DNA from: Alexandriicola marinus
Lineage (GTDB): Bacteria; Pseudomonadota; Alphaproteobacteria; Rhodobacterales; Rhodobacteraceae
Reading direction: 5' to 3'
DNA: 64,000 nucleotides
Assembly: GCF_004000435.1 (NCBI RefSeq)
Contig: NZ_RBVZ01000002.1
Coordinates: forward strand, 612,501-676,500
Positions 8,421 through 16,354 of the stretch are shown piece by piece. Position 1 is the first letter of the stretch. Each line of letters begins with the position of its first letter. The notes under the pieces were generated by a model. It was not told the DNA's origin. It did no database searches and saw nothing but the letters and a program-made list of their open reading frames with translations. The translations under genes were made by a program, and so were the position numbers.

Positions 8421-9098
8421 TCAACTGCGATATCGAGCAAGGATTTCTATCTCGTCTTCCGATAGCGTCTTGTCCAGATATGCCCAGACCTCGGCCTTTT
8501 CCGCCGCTGTCAGATTCTTCTGGTGGAACTGGAAATCCAGCGGGTTCTTGCGGGTCTTGGCGCCACCACCCCAGAATTGCTTGCGCTGGTAGGATCGACG
8601 ACTGGCTTCGCCCACCTGATCCCATTGGGCCACGACCTGTTCCCGAGCCAACGGCTGTGCGCCATGCCCGGGCGCGAGGTCGAAGAATGTCATCACGTCG
8701 AACATGGCATCGGGATCGGCCACCAGATCCTCATAGTGGACGACTTTCTTTTCAGGCGCGTTCGCTGCGACCAGAAACCGGATATTGCCGGCAAAGCAGG
8801 CGAAATGGTCAAAGGACTTGCGCGAAGAGCGGACGAACGTCTCCAGCGGGTCCCGAACGATCAGAAGGACGCGATTGCCCGACATCGCATCCGGATCAAG
8901 CTTGCGATAAGCCCGGCCCTCTTCGATATCGGGCCGCATGAACAGCGCGTCATGCGTGCGGACAAAGGCATGGGCCGACGCGTCATCATTCGGCAGGATC
9001 AGTTTCTTGCCAGGCGTCGGATGGCCCACAAAATGCTCGACGCAATATCGCGTCCAGTTCAGGCCACTTCTTGGGGCAGAAACCACGTAGTTCGTCAT
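8421..9098 (-). CDS. Sulfotransferase-family protein
   Basis: This 225-residue protein looks like a PAPS-dependent sulfotransferase of the cytosolic/NodH-like class. The 5'-phosphosulfate loop is near the N-terminus (SAPRSGLNWTRYCVE, residues 7-21), and the 3'-phosphate-binding strand/helix is LLIVRDPLETFVRSS around residues 78-92. These are the two motifs that define the fold. The acceptor is unknown; relatives sulfate polysaccharides, lipids or small molecules. It stands alone, with no PAPS synthesis genes nearby, upstream of clpB on the same strand. The start at 9098 is taken as the first ATG and leaves the binding motif close to the N-terminus as usual. Confidence 0.75.
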   Translation of the reverse strand: MTNYVVSAPRSGLNWTRYCVEHFVGHPTPGKKLILPNDDASAHAFVRTHDALFMRPDIEEGRAYRKLDPDAMSGNRVLLIVRDPLETFVRSSRKSFDHFACFAGNIRFLVAANAPEKKVVHYEDLVADPDAMFDVMTFFDLAPGHGAQPLAREQVVAQWDQVGEASRRSYQRKQFWGGGAKTRKNPLDFQFHQKNLTAAEKAEVWAYLDKTLSEDEIEILARYRS

Positions 9099-9376
9099 AT
9101 TTTCGAGCCTCCTGCAGAGATTGCGACCTGTGAAGTCGAAGCGGGGTTTTTCCCCTTAAATCGCCCAATCGTCCAGCTATTATAACGTCGCGGTCCCCGG
9201 ATCGCAGGGGGATCGGAAAGAGACTACTTTGTTGTCTCTGGTGATTTGTGAATGGTGCCAGCGTCACGATCCTTCGTGGCCTTTTGCCGATCCCCCGATT
9301 TTCCCCATTCCTTGACACTGCGCAGATCACGCGCCAAAGCCGGCGCAGGATACGCATTGCAACAAAGGGGGTCGAC

Positions 9377-10093
9377 ATGGCGGATGACAGGCTGATCGTC
9401 GCGCTTGATGTGCCAAACGCCCTTCAAGGCCTCGAACTGGCCGAAAAACTCGGCGATGCAGTCAGTTTCTACAAGATCGGTCTGGGGATGCTCACCGGAG
9501 GCGGGCTTGCTTTGGCCAACGAGCTGAAGTCCGAACATGGCAAGCGCATTTTTCTGGACATGAAGCTGTTCGACATTGGCGCGACGGTCGAGGCCGCTGT
9601 GCGGGGCCTGTCGCAATTCGATCTCGACCTGCTTACCGTGCATGGCGACCCCCATGTCGTGCGCGCGGCAAAAGAGGGTGCGGCCGACAAGGATCTCTCG
9701 ATTCTGGCGGTCACGATCCTGACCTCGCTCGACAGGCAGGACCTTGACGATTGCATGATCCGCGATGGCGATATCGTTGATATCGTCACCGAACGCGCGG
9801 CCCGCGCTCTCGAGGCAGGGGCCGACGGGATCGTCTGTTCACCCCACGAAGCAGCGATCGTGCGGGCCCTGCCACAGGCAGAGGGTCGGTTGATCGTGAC
9901 GCCCGGCGTCCGCCCCGCCGGTTCGGACGCGGGCGATCAGAAGCGGATCATGACCCCTGCCCAGGCGATCGCGGCGGGGGCCGATCACGTCGTCGTCGGG
10001 CGCCCGGTCTGGACCGCGGCCAATCCCGCCGTGGCCGCTCAAGCCATTCTGGCCGAGTTGAACTCGCCTCAGGCCGCGCGGCCCAACATCTGA
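9377..10093 (+). CDS. pyrF: Orotidine 5'-phosphate decarboxylase
   Basis: PyrF converts OMP to UMP, the last step of de novo pyrimidine synthesis. The 238-residue protein carries the catalytic DxKxxD array as D61, K63 and D66 in FLDMKLFDIG. It begins with the substrate-binding strand LIVALDVPN and ends with the phosphate-binding TPGVRPAG and DHVVVGRP motifs. The start at 9377 has GGGGG eight bases upstream. The longer frame to 9248 adds a basic stretch not seen in the family. Its stop codon abuts the stop of the convergent Nudix gene: the palindrome TGATCA at 10091-10096 holds both stops. Confidence 0.97.
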   Translation: MADDRLIVALDVPNALQGLELAEKLGDAVSFYKIGLGMLTGGGLALANELKSEHGKRIFLDMKLFDIGATVEAAVRGLSQFDLDLLTVHGDPHVVRAAKEGAADKDLSILAVTILTSLDRQDLDDCMIRDGDIVDIVTERAARALEAGADGIVCSPHEAAIVRALPQAEGRLIVTPGVRPAGSDAGDQKRIMTPAQAIAAGADHVVVGRPVWTAANPAVAAQAILAELNSPQAARPNI

Positions 10094-10522
10094 TCAATTC
10101 CCACCGGCACGAAAGTCGAGCCACAGACGGAGCCGAAGCGCGAGCGACGGCACGATCTGAGGAAGCGCCAGAACCTCTTCCACGGGCATGAGCCGCCAGA
10201 ACTGGCCCTCGTCGCCAAACCGGATGTCGTCGACTGCCCCGGCGGGAAACTGAGCGACAAAGAACCAGCTGTCGCGGCCGGGCGCCGTGTCGGACGGAAG
10301 GCGTCTGCGCCACAGGATTTCTGCCCGATCAAGGTCGAGACCCACCTCTTCACGCATCTCGCGCGCCGCGGTCTGGTACCCCGTCTCCCCCTCATCGCGG
10401 CCGCCGCCCGGAAAATCCCAATGGGCCGGAAAATCGATCCCCGGCTTGTCGTCGCGCATGATCATCAGAAGGTCATCGCCGATGAAGGTTGCGGTCTTCG
10501 CCCCGTGGAATGGTTCAGTCAC
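10094..10522 (-). CDS. Nudix hydrolase
   Basis: This is a small (142-residue) Nudix pyrophosphohydrolase acting on an unidentified nucleoside-diphosphate-X substrate. The Nudix box is complete: GGRDEGE, seven residues, then REMREEVGL, giving the metal-binding glutamates. The preceding strand reads HWDFPGGG as in family members. The start is a GTG at 10522 (VTEPFHGAKTATF), chosen because Rhodobacterales homologues begin with this short lead-in, and because upstream ATGs (10729, 10759) would give an unmatched extension that overlaps the divergent dinB. Start confidence is only moderate. It converges on pyrF with no spacer. Confidence 0.85.
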   Translation of the reverse strand: MTEPFHGAKTATFIGDDLLMIMRDDKPGIDFPAHWDFPGGGRDEGETGYQTAAREMREEVGLDLDRAEILWRRRLPSDTAPGRDSWFFVAQFPAGAVDDIRFGDEGQFWRLMPVEEVLALPQIVPSLALRLRLWLDFRAGGN

Positions 10523-10642
10523 CTCGGCACCCGTCCTTTTGATCACACTGATCGCGCGAAAAGGTTCCCTTCCGACCGGATCAGGAATAAAATAGGAACA
10601 TTCCTGCCGGACGCAAATCGCCTCCCCGATCGGGCAAAAGCC

Positions 10643-11896
10643 ATGCCATCCCTCTGCCGAGATTGCCTGACGATGTTCGAAGGGCCGGGCCGCTGCCCGG
10701 CATGCCGCCGGCCGCGTGTCGTCACTCATCCCGAACTGTTCGACCTCACGATCGCGCATATGGATTGCGACGCGTTCTTTGCCAGCGTCGAAAAGCGCGA
10801 CAATCCCGAACTGGCTGACAAGCCGGTCATCGTGGGCGGGGGCAAGCGCGGGGTGGTCTCGACCGCGTGCTACCTTGCCCGGATCAAGGGCGTCAGATCA
10901 GCCATGCCGATGTTCAAGGCGTTGCAGTTGTGTCCCGATGCCGTCGTGGTCCGGCCGCGCGGTGATGCCTATGCCGCCGCCTCCCGCGCGATCCGGGCGA
11001 TGATGGATGAACTGACCCCGGTCGTCGAACCCCTCAGCCTCGATGAGGCATTCATGGACCTCTCGGGCACCCAGCGCCTTCACGGAGCGCCGCCCGCGGT
11101 GATGCTTGCGAAGCTGGTGAAGCGGATGAAGGACGAACTTGGCCTGACGGGCTCGATCGGTCTGTCGCACAACAAGTTCCTGGCCAAGGTCGCCTCGGAT
11201 CTGGAAAAGCCGCGCGGATTTTCAGTGATCGGGCGCGCCGAGACGGTCGATTTCCTGCGTCCGCGCCCTGTCGGGCTGATCTGGGGTATTGGCCCGGCCG
11301 CGCAGGAAAGCCTCGACAAGGCCGGTATCCGCACCTTCGAAGACCTGCACCGCTGGGAAAAACAAGACCTTGAAGACAGGTTCGGCGGGATGGGAACCCG
11401 GCTCTGGCACCTTGCCCGCGGCGAAGATGCCCGGCGTGTCTCGGCCAATGCACCCATCAAGGGCATCTCGAACGAAACGACCTTCCACGAAGATACCTCT
11501 GACCCCGACATCCTCGACGGTCACATCTGGCGGATGGCCGAAAAGGTATCGGGCCGGGCTAAGGCAAAAGATACAGCAGGGCGAATCGTGACCCTGAAAC
11601 TGAAACGCGCCAACCACAAACAGATCACCCGGCGCCACAGCCTGCATCATCCGACGCAGGTCGCCGACACGATCTACCGCACCGCACGCGCCCTGTTCGA
11701 CCAGGTCGAACAAGGTCAGGCCTACAGGCTTCTTGGTGTCGGGCTGAGCGAGCTGAGCCCGGCAAGCGAGGCCGACCGCGAAGGCGACCTTCTCGATCCG
11801 GACGCCGCAAAGCGGGCAGAGGCCGAACGCGCGACAGACAGGATACGCGCCCGGTTCGGCAGCGATGCGATCATGAAGGGCCGCGCCCTGAGATAA
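10643..11896 (+). CDS. dinB: DNA polymerase IV with an N-terminal cysteine-rich extension
   Basis: DinB is the Y-family translesion polymerase. The 417-residue protein has the metal-binding motifs IAHMDCDAFFASVEK and SLDEAFMDLSG, the SIGLSHNKFLAKVAS palm motif, a helix-hairpin-helix thumb (GIGPAAQESLDKAGI) and the little-finger domain. About 35 residues precede the polymerase core and contain CRDC and CPAC, a possible zinc ribbon seen in Rhodobacterales DinB. The start at 10643 is chosen so that this cysteine motif is included without running far into the divergent Nudix gene. A symmetric, AT-rich element lies upstream at 10582-10606. The canonical QLxLF beta-clamp motif is not obvious at the C-terminus. 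Confidence 0.95.
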   Translation: MPSLCRDCLTMFEGPGRCPACRRPRVVTHPELFDLTIAHMDCDAFFASVEKRDNPELADKPVIVGGGKRGVVSTACYLARIKGVRSAMPMFKALQLCPDAVVVRPRGDAYAAASRAIRAMMDELTPVVEPLSLDEAFMDLSGTQRLHGAPPAVMLAKLVKRMKDELGLTGSIGLSHNKFLAKVASDLEKPRGFSVIGRAETVDFLRPRPVGLIWGIGPAAQESLDKAGIRTFEDLHRWEKQDLEDRFGGMGTRLWHLARGEDARRVSANAPIKGISNETTFHEDTSDPDILDGHIWRMAEKVSGRAKAKDTAGRIVTLKLKRANHKQITRRHSLHHPTQVADTIYRTARALFDQVEQGQAYRLLGVGLSELSPASEADREGDLLDPDAAKRAEAERATDRIRARFGSDAIMKGRALR

Positions 11897-11898
11897 CG

Positions 11899-12762
11899 CT
11901 ATTCCGCGGCGATCTTGGCGATTGCCGGACGCCCGATCTCAGCGATTTCTTCGATCACCTCGACCAGCAACGCCTTGAACGCGTCGAAATCCGGCGATTT
12001 CCGGATCGTCTTCTCGTTCATGTAAAGGCTTCGGTCGATCTCGACCTGAACGGCATGCTGCTTGCGGGACGGTCGGCCATAATGCTGCGCGATATAGGCA
12101 CCGGCAAAGGGCGTGTTGCGCACGACCCGCAACCCGCGCGAGGTAAAGGCAGCCTCGATCTGTCCGATCACCGAACCGGCCGCCGCAGCGCCGAACCGGT
12201 CGCCCAGCACGACATCGGGCCGACGCCCGCCGATCGGGCTTACGGAATCAAGGGCCTCGTGCGGCATGGAATGGCAATCGACAAGGATCGCCTCGCCGAA
12301 TTCGGCATGACTTTCGTCGATCAGGCTTTGCAACGCGTCATGATAGGGTCGCCAGAACCCGTTGATCCGACGATGCACCTCGGGCAGCCCGAGTTTGCCG
12401 CGATAGATCGCACGTCCGTTCGACACGACCCGCGGAATCACTCCAAGCCCAGAGGCGATCCTCGGATTATGAGCGGCACGGCGAACGCCCTCGATCAGGG
12501 CGGGATCAAGCTCTTCGGGCGACCGGTTGAGGTCGACATAGGCGCGCGGCGCATGGGCGGCGATCAGAGGCGCCCCGTATCCCGGGGCGTCTGCAAACAG
12601 CTCATCGACAAAAGCATCTTCCGAACTGCGGATCTCGTTTTCATCCAGCAAGGCGGCCCTGAGAAAGTCATCCGGATAGATGCGCCCGCTATGCGGAGAG
12701 GCGAAAACGACGCTTGTCGTTCGCCGTTCCGGCCGGATCAGATCAAACGCCGCATTGTTCAT
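11899..12762 (-). CDS. N-formylglutamate amidohydrolase family protein
   Basis: This 287-residue enzyme of the N-formylglutamate amidohydrolase (FGase/HutG) family likely hydrolyses N-formyl-L-glutamate or a similar formyl/amide substrate, classically the last step of histidine degradation. Family signatures are VVFASPHSGRIYPDDF near residue 20, APRAYVDLNRSPEELD around 95, and the metal-site region VDCHSMP near residue 163. The start at 12762 is preceded by GAGGGAG and begins MNNAAFDLIRP; the extra 17 residues of the longer frame look random. No other hut genes are nearby, so a stand-alone role is possible. It converges tightly on dinB (2-base gap). Confidence 0.88.
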   Translation of the reverse strand: MNNAAFDLIRPERRTTSVVFASPHSGRIYPDDFLRAALLDENEIRSSEDAFVDELFADAPGYGAPLIAAHAPRAYVDLNRSPEELDPALIEGVRRAAHNPRIASGLGVIPRVVSNGRAIYRGKLGLPEVHRRINGFWRPYHDALQSLIDESHAEFGEAILVDCHSMPHEALDSVSPIGGRRPDVVLGDRFGAAAAGSVIGQIEAAFTSRGLRVVRNTPFAGAYIAQHYGRPSRKQHAVQVEIDRSLYMNEKTIRKSPDFDAFKALLVEVIEEIAEIGRPAIAKIAAE

Positions 12763-12819
12763 GACCGCTCCCTCGTGTTGATATGAACATAGCGCAAAGA
12801 AACGCGTTGCCAAAAGCCC

Positions 12820-12848
12820 TTGATCCCCTCTTCGACTCCTTTTATAGA
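12820..12848 (+). promoter_or_regulatory. Sigma70 promoter for tRNA-Val
   Basis: TTGATC (12820-12825), 17 bases, then TATAGA (12843-12848). Both hexamers and the spacing fit the housekeeping consensus. Transcription would start near 12855, about 50 bases before the mature tRNA. Confidence 0.65.
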
Positions 12849-12906
12849 CCGCTCACCGACGCGGAGGGCTCCCGCGTCATCTTTGTTTGGGGGCCTTTCA
12901 TCGTCC

Positions 12907-12981
12907 GGGCGGTTAGCTCAGTGGTAGAGCACTTCGTTGACATCGAAGGGGTCACAAGTTCGAACCTTGTACCGCCCACCA
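12907..12981 (+). tRNA. tRNA-Val (GAC anticodon)
   Basis: A complete cloverleaf of 75 bases. The acceptor arm is GGGCGGT (12907-12913) paired with ACCGCCC (12971-12977). The D arm is GCTC/GAGC, and the anticodon stem CTTCG/CGAAG has the loop TTGACAT, giving anticodon GAC. The T arm is ACAAG-TTCGAAC-CTTGT. A discriminator A and an encoded CCA end the gene at 12981. No integrase or duplicated 3' end is seen next to it. Confidence 0.97.
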
Positions 12982-13057
12982 TCGAATTCATCGCTCCTTA
13001 CCGGGGGCACGACCGTAACAAGGCGCAATCGCCGCGCCGCGACATGAGGAGAAGGCC

Positions 13058-13183
13058 ATGAAAGTCGCCAACTCGCTTCGTTCGCTCAAGCAGCGCCACC
13101 GCGATTGCCGCGTCGTGCGCCGCAAGGGCCGGGTCTATGTGATCAACAAGACCCAGCGTCGGTTCAAGGCCCGCCAGGGCTGA
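13058..13183 (+). CDS. rpmJ: 50S ribosomal protein bL36, alphaproteobacterial type
   Basis: This 41-residue, highly basic protein belongs to the large ribosomal subunit. The sequence starts [20 protein letters not shown] and ends [12 protein letters not shown], matching the alphaproteobacterial bL36 form in which the usual zinc-binding CxxC...C..H set is reduced to a single cysteine. AGGAGAAGG precedes the ATG at 13058. It follows tRNA-Val by 76 bases and may share its promoter. A good terminator follows at 13208. Confidence 0.95.
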   Translation: MKVANSLRSLKQRHRDCRVVRRKGRVYVINKTQRRFKARQG

Positions 13184-13207
13184 ACCGGACACCAGACAGA
13201 CAGATTT

Positions 13208-13238
13208 GGCCTCGCCTTCGGCGGGGCCTTTTCTTTTT
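13208..13238 (+). terminator. Intrinsic terminator after rpmJ
   Basis: The stem GGCCTCGCC (13208-13216) pairs with GGCGGGGCC (13220-13228), with one T-G pair and a TTC loop. It is followed by TTTTCTTTTT. Confidence 0.93.
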
Positions 13239-13350
13239 GGCGGACACTGGCCCAGGCTGGTTTTCCAGACCTTTCAAGGTTTCGCGCTGGCCTTGGACAC
13301 CTCGCTCCGATTAGCATCCAGACAAATGCCATATCGGAGGAGTGATTTTA

Positions 13351-14634
13351 ATGTCGAAATCGAGCATTGGGCTTTGGCTGGCCGCAACGGCCCTCGCCGG
13401 CGTCGCGGCGCCCGCGGCGGCGCAATCGGGTTTGTGCGGTGGGGTCGGGGATAACGGTCAGTGGATCGGCGGCTCAGAGCAGTCATCCGACATCTCGACC
13501 GCCGGCTCCTACATGGAGCAAATGGCGCTCGTCCTTCTGGGCAACGAATATGTCGCACTCTTCACCGTATCGTCCCCCACGGAAGTGCGGGTCGAGGCCG
13601 CGGGCCGCGGCGGCGGCGATCCGGTGATCGATCTGCGCGACGCGGGCGGAACGATCGTCCTGTCGGATGACGATTCGGGTGGTGAAGGCAATTCACGGGG
13701 CGAGATGATGCTGTCCCCGGGAACATATTGCCTTTCGATGACAAGCTATGACGGCTCCCCCATGACGGGTTTTGTCCGCGTGAGCCGGACTGAACAGGAC
13801 GCGCTCACCATCGGGACCGGACAACCGACGCCCCCGCCGCCGCCGCCCGGCCCCGACAACGACGACACCGACCCCATGCCCACGCCCGTTGGCGGCGGCA
13901 TCTGCGGTCCGGGATCGCGCGACCTTGCCGGCGGTCCGATCGACGGGATGCTGGTCGGCAACGGCACCTCCGGCACCGCATCTGTCGATGAGGTGACGTC
14001 GTGGGGCTTCACGCTGGCCGCGCCGGCCGCGGTCTCGATCACGGCCGAGAACCCGAATGCCGACCCGCTGATCACGCTTTACGATGTGAACGGGAATTAT
14101 CTGGCCGAAAACGACGATTTCGACGGTCTGAACAGCCGCATCGATATGACCTCCCCCCTGTCGGCCGGCACCTATTGCATCGACATGGAGGCGCTGAGCG
14201 ACAGCAGCCTTCCAATCACTGTAAGCGTCGCGGGCTATGATCCGAACGCGGCCCTGTTCGGCCAGTACGAGCGGGGCGAGGCAAGCCCGCCTCTCGATGG
14301 GTCCTATCCCATCACGACCCTCGGACCGCTTGGCAACCGCGTCCGTCAGGACATCAACATCACCGATGTGATGACGTGGATTTCCTTCGACATCGATCAA
14401 TCCGGTCTTGTCGTCGTCGAGGCTGTCTCGAACGGGATCGGGGATCCGATCATGGTTCTCTATGACGATTTCGGCAGACTCGTCGCCGAGAACGATGATT
14501 ACGGTGGGGATCTCGATCCGCTGGTCGCCGCCCGCGTGACCACCGGCACCTACCTCGTGGGCGTCCGGCAATTCAACGACGGTGAAACGGGGCCGGTGCG
14601 CATCCTGTTCGAACGCTACGTTCCCGCCCAGTAA
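13351..14634 (+). CDS. Secreted protein with three PPC-like beta-sandwich repeats
   Basis: This 427-residue exported protein of unknown function starts at 13351 (GGAGGAG upstream) with the signal peptide MSKSSIGLWLAATALAGVAA...AAAQ. Three related units follow. Each has an aspartate cluster (SDDDSGG, AENDDFDG, AENDDYGG) preceded by a DP(L/V/M)I..LYD-like strand, and each ends in a G-T-Y strand (SPGTYCLSM, SAGTYCIDM, TTGTYLVGV). This pattern matches bacterial pre-peptidase C-terminal (PPC) domains, which usually decorate secreted enzymes, but no enzyme domain is present. A poly-proline linker separates units 1 and 2. The aspartates may bind calcium (inference). It converges on the caspase-like gene across a shared terminator. 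Confidence 0.7.
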   Translation: MSKSSIGLWLAATALAGVAAPAAAQSGLCGGVGDNGQWIGGSEQSSDISTAGSYMEQMALVLLGNEYVALFTVSSPTEVRVEAAGRGGGDPVIDLRDAGGTIVLSDDDSGGEGNSRGEMMLSPGTYCLSMTSYDGSPMTGFVRVSRTEQDALTIGTGQPTPPPPPPGPDNDDTDPMPTPVGGGICGPGSRDLAGGPIDGMLVGNGTSGTASVDEVTSWGFTLAAPAAVSITAENPNADPLITLYDVNGNYLAENDDFDGLNSRIDMTSPLSAGTYCIDMEALSDSSLPITVSVAGYDPNAALFGQYERGEASPPLDGSYPITTLGPLGNRVRQDINITDVMTWISFDIDQSGLVVVEAVSNGIGDPIMVLYDDFGRLVAENDDYGGDLDPLVAARVTTGTYLVGVRQFNDGETGPVRILFERYVPAQ

Positions 14635-14651
14635 TGACTGACTGAACGAGA

Positions 14652-14681
14652 GATGGCCCCGGAGTATTCTCCGGGGTCATC
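14652..14681. terminator. Bidirectional terminator between convergent genes
   Basis: A 13-bp stem with one G-T pair, GATGGCCCCGGAG (14652-14664) and CTCCGGGGTCATC (14669-14681), has a TATT loop. Plus-strand tail is TTCCTTTC. It separates the PPC-repeat gene and the caspase-like gene. Confidence 0.8.
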
Positions 14682-14698
14682 TTCCTTTCGGACAGGTC

Positions 14699-16354
14699 TC
14701 AGTTTCTCCGCTGACCGATCGTATCGGCCAACAGCCTCACCAGCGTCTGTTCGTTCAGGTATCCCGTCACCGGAAGGCCGCGATCACGCTGATAATTCCG
14801 CAACGCCGACCGCGTATGATCGGTAAACCGTCCGTCGACCGGTCCGGGGTTTAGGCCCAGCTGATCGAGCTTGGCCTCGACAAGGGTGCGCGTGATCGGG
14901 TTGAGGTTCAGGGCGGCTTCGGCGGCCCGGGCCTCGGATTCGGCCTGCGAGTTCTCGTCTTCGGCAACCAGCTCGGCGATGCGTGCCTCTGCCTCGGACT
15001 TGAAAACCCCGTCAGGAAACACCGCGAGGTAGGACCGATATGCCTGAAGGCTGTCGTCGTCGCGGGCCGCATCCCACGCCGCACGATCCTCGGCCTCGGC
15101 AGCCCGGCGTTTCTCTTCTTCGATGATCGCCAGCTGCGCCTTTGCGGCATCCGAGAACGCGCCATCAGGATATCGTTCAAGATAGGCCCGCAAACCGGGT
15201 TCATCCCCTTGGGCCCCGGTTTCATCCCAGAACGCCCGATCGCGGGCCAGTTCTGCCTGCCGCTGCCGTTCTGCCTCGGCCTCCAGCTCTGCTGCACGCC
15301 GTGCGGCCTGCGCATCGAGGCGCGCGATCTGTTCGCCGGTCAGGTAAGACGTCTGCGCAAAACCGTTCTGCTGCTGCCAGTTCAGGATGGCACCGCGCGT
15401 GCCCGGCCCGAAGATTCCGTCGATGCCGCGCGTGTTGTAATCGAGGATCGTCAGATCGCGCTGGATCTCGCGCCGCTGATCCCGGTCGAGGCCCAGGGCC
15501 TCTTCGGCAAGCCGGGCATCGCGATTCGGCTCTGCCAGGATCTCTTCGATCCGGGCGCGCGCCTCGGATGCGAACTCGCCATCGGGATAGCGTGTGAGGT
15601 AGTTCTGATAGGCCTCGACGGTATCAAGCGCGACCGCGCCTTCCCAGAGTGCCGCCTGTGCCGCCGGATCATTGCTGCCGGCTGCCCCATCCGGATCAGG
15701 ACGCTCACCCATGAAGATGAATTCGCGCGGAACAAACCCCTCGGCCGAGATCGCGCGATCAGACGCAATGGCCGCAGTCAGATCACCCATCGGCTCGGCC
15801 AGATCGTCTTCGATGAATGCGGCCACATCCCTCGGCTCACCCCGCAAGACGGTCACACCCTGTGGAACGGCCAGCGACCCGATTCCCTCGCGCAGCCATG
15901 GATCGAACGCACCGTCTGCGTCGGGATCGGCTCCGAGGATCAGGAGGGCTCCTCCGGGATTCGATGCAAGGACCTGCAGGATGCCGTCCACCTCGATCGC
16001 CGCGGCCCCCAGCCTCAGATAGGCAGGCTCCCGGGCGTTCGTGGCAAGGAACCATGTGGTGTCGCCATCGGTCGCAAACCGACCCGACAGCACGACAACC
16101 AGCCGGTCCGCGCCGTCGACCAGAGGCAGGAACTCGGCAATGGCGCCCGACGCCTGAGCCGATCTGGCATTGGGCACGGAAAACACCTCGAACCCCATGC
16201 CGCGCAACGCCTCCCCCGCCGCCACGGGGGCCGACCCACGGCTGAGCCGACCAAGCTGATCGTAGCTTTCATTGCCCAAGATCAGGGCCGCATCCTGCGC
16301 CAGCGCGGATTGCGCAATAAGGGCAAGTGCCGGGGCAAGCATCAATTTGTACAT
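14699..16354 (-). CDS. Exported pseudo-caspase with peptidoglycan-binding domains
   Basis: This 551-residue protein has a signal peptide (MYKLMLAPALALIAQSALAQ) and a caspase/metacaspase-like domain at residues 21-210: ALILGNESYDQLGRL, RGMGFEVF, VVVLSGRFA, WFLATNA, then ALLILGADPDADGAF. Active relatives have SGHG and DAC at the two catalytic sites; here these read SGRF (90-93) and GADP (141-144), so both His and Cys are missing and protease activity is not expected. Three repeats of the form Y-L-x-RYPDGEF follow (near residues 250, 387 and 432). Two peptidoglycan-binding-1-like domains (near 290-345 with GIDGIFGPGTRGAI, and 490-543 with GPVDGRFTDHTRSAL) flank a charged, probably helical region. 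It likely works in the periplasm at the wall; the function is unknown. Confidence 0.78.
   Translation of the reverse strand: MYKLMLAPALALIAQSALAQDAALILGNESYDQLGRLSRGSAPVAAGEALRGMGFEVFSVPNARSAQASGAIAEFLPLVDGADRLVVVLSGRFATDGDTTWFLATNAREPAYLRLGAAAIEVDGILQVLASNPGGALLILGADPDADGAFDPWLREGIGSLAVPQGVTVLRGEPRDVAAFIEDDLAEPMGDLTAAIASDRAISAEGFVPREFIFMGERPDPDGAAGSNDPAAQAALWEGAVALDTVEAYQNYLTRYPDGEFASEARARIEEILAEPNRDARLAEEALGLDRDQRREIQRDLTILDYNTRGIDGIFGPGTRGAILNWQQQNGFAQTSYLTGEQIARLDAQAARRAAELEAEAERQRQAELARDRAFWDETGAQGDEPGLRAYLERYPDGAFSDAAKAQLAIIEEEKRRAAEAEDRAAWDAARDDDSLQAYRSYLAVFPDGVFKSEAEARIAELVAEDENSQAESEARAAEAALNLNPITRTLVEAKLDQLGLNPGPVDGRFTDHTRSALRNYQRDRGLPVTGYLNEQTLVRLLADTIGQRRN

Noticed and set aside
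9219-9239. AGAGAC/GTCTCT inverted repeat upstream of pyrF
   Set aside because: Only six bases per arm with a nine-base gap and no known regulator; chance is likely.
12907-12981. tRNA-Val as an integration site for a mobile element
   Set aside because: No integrase, no repeat of the tRNA 3' end within the window, and core genes (rpmJ) follow directly.
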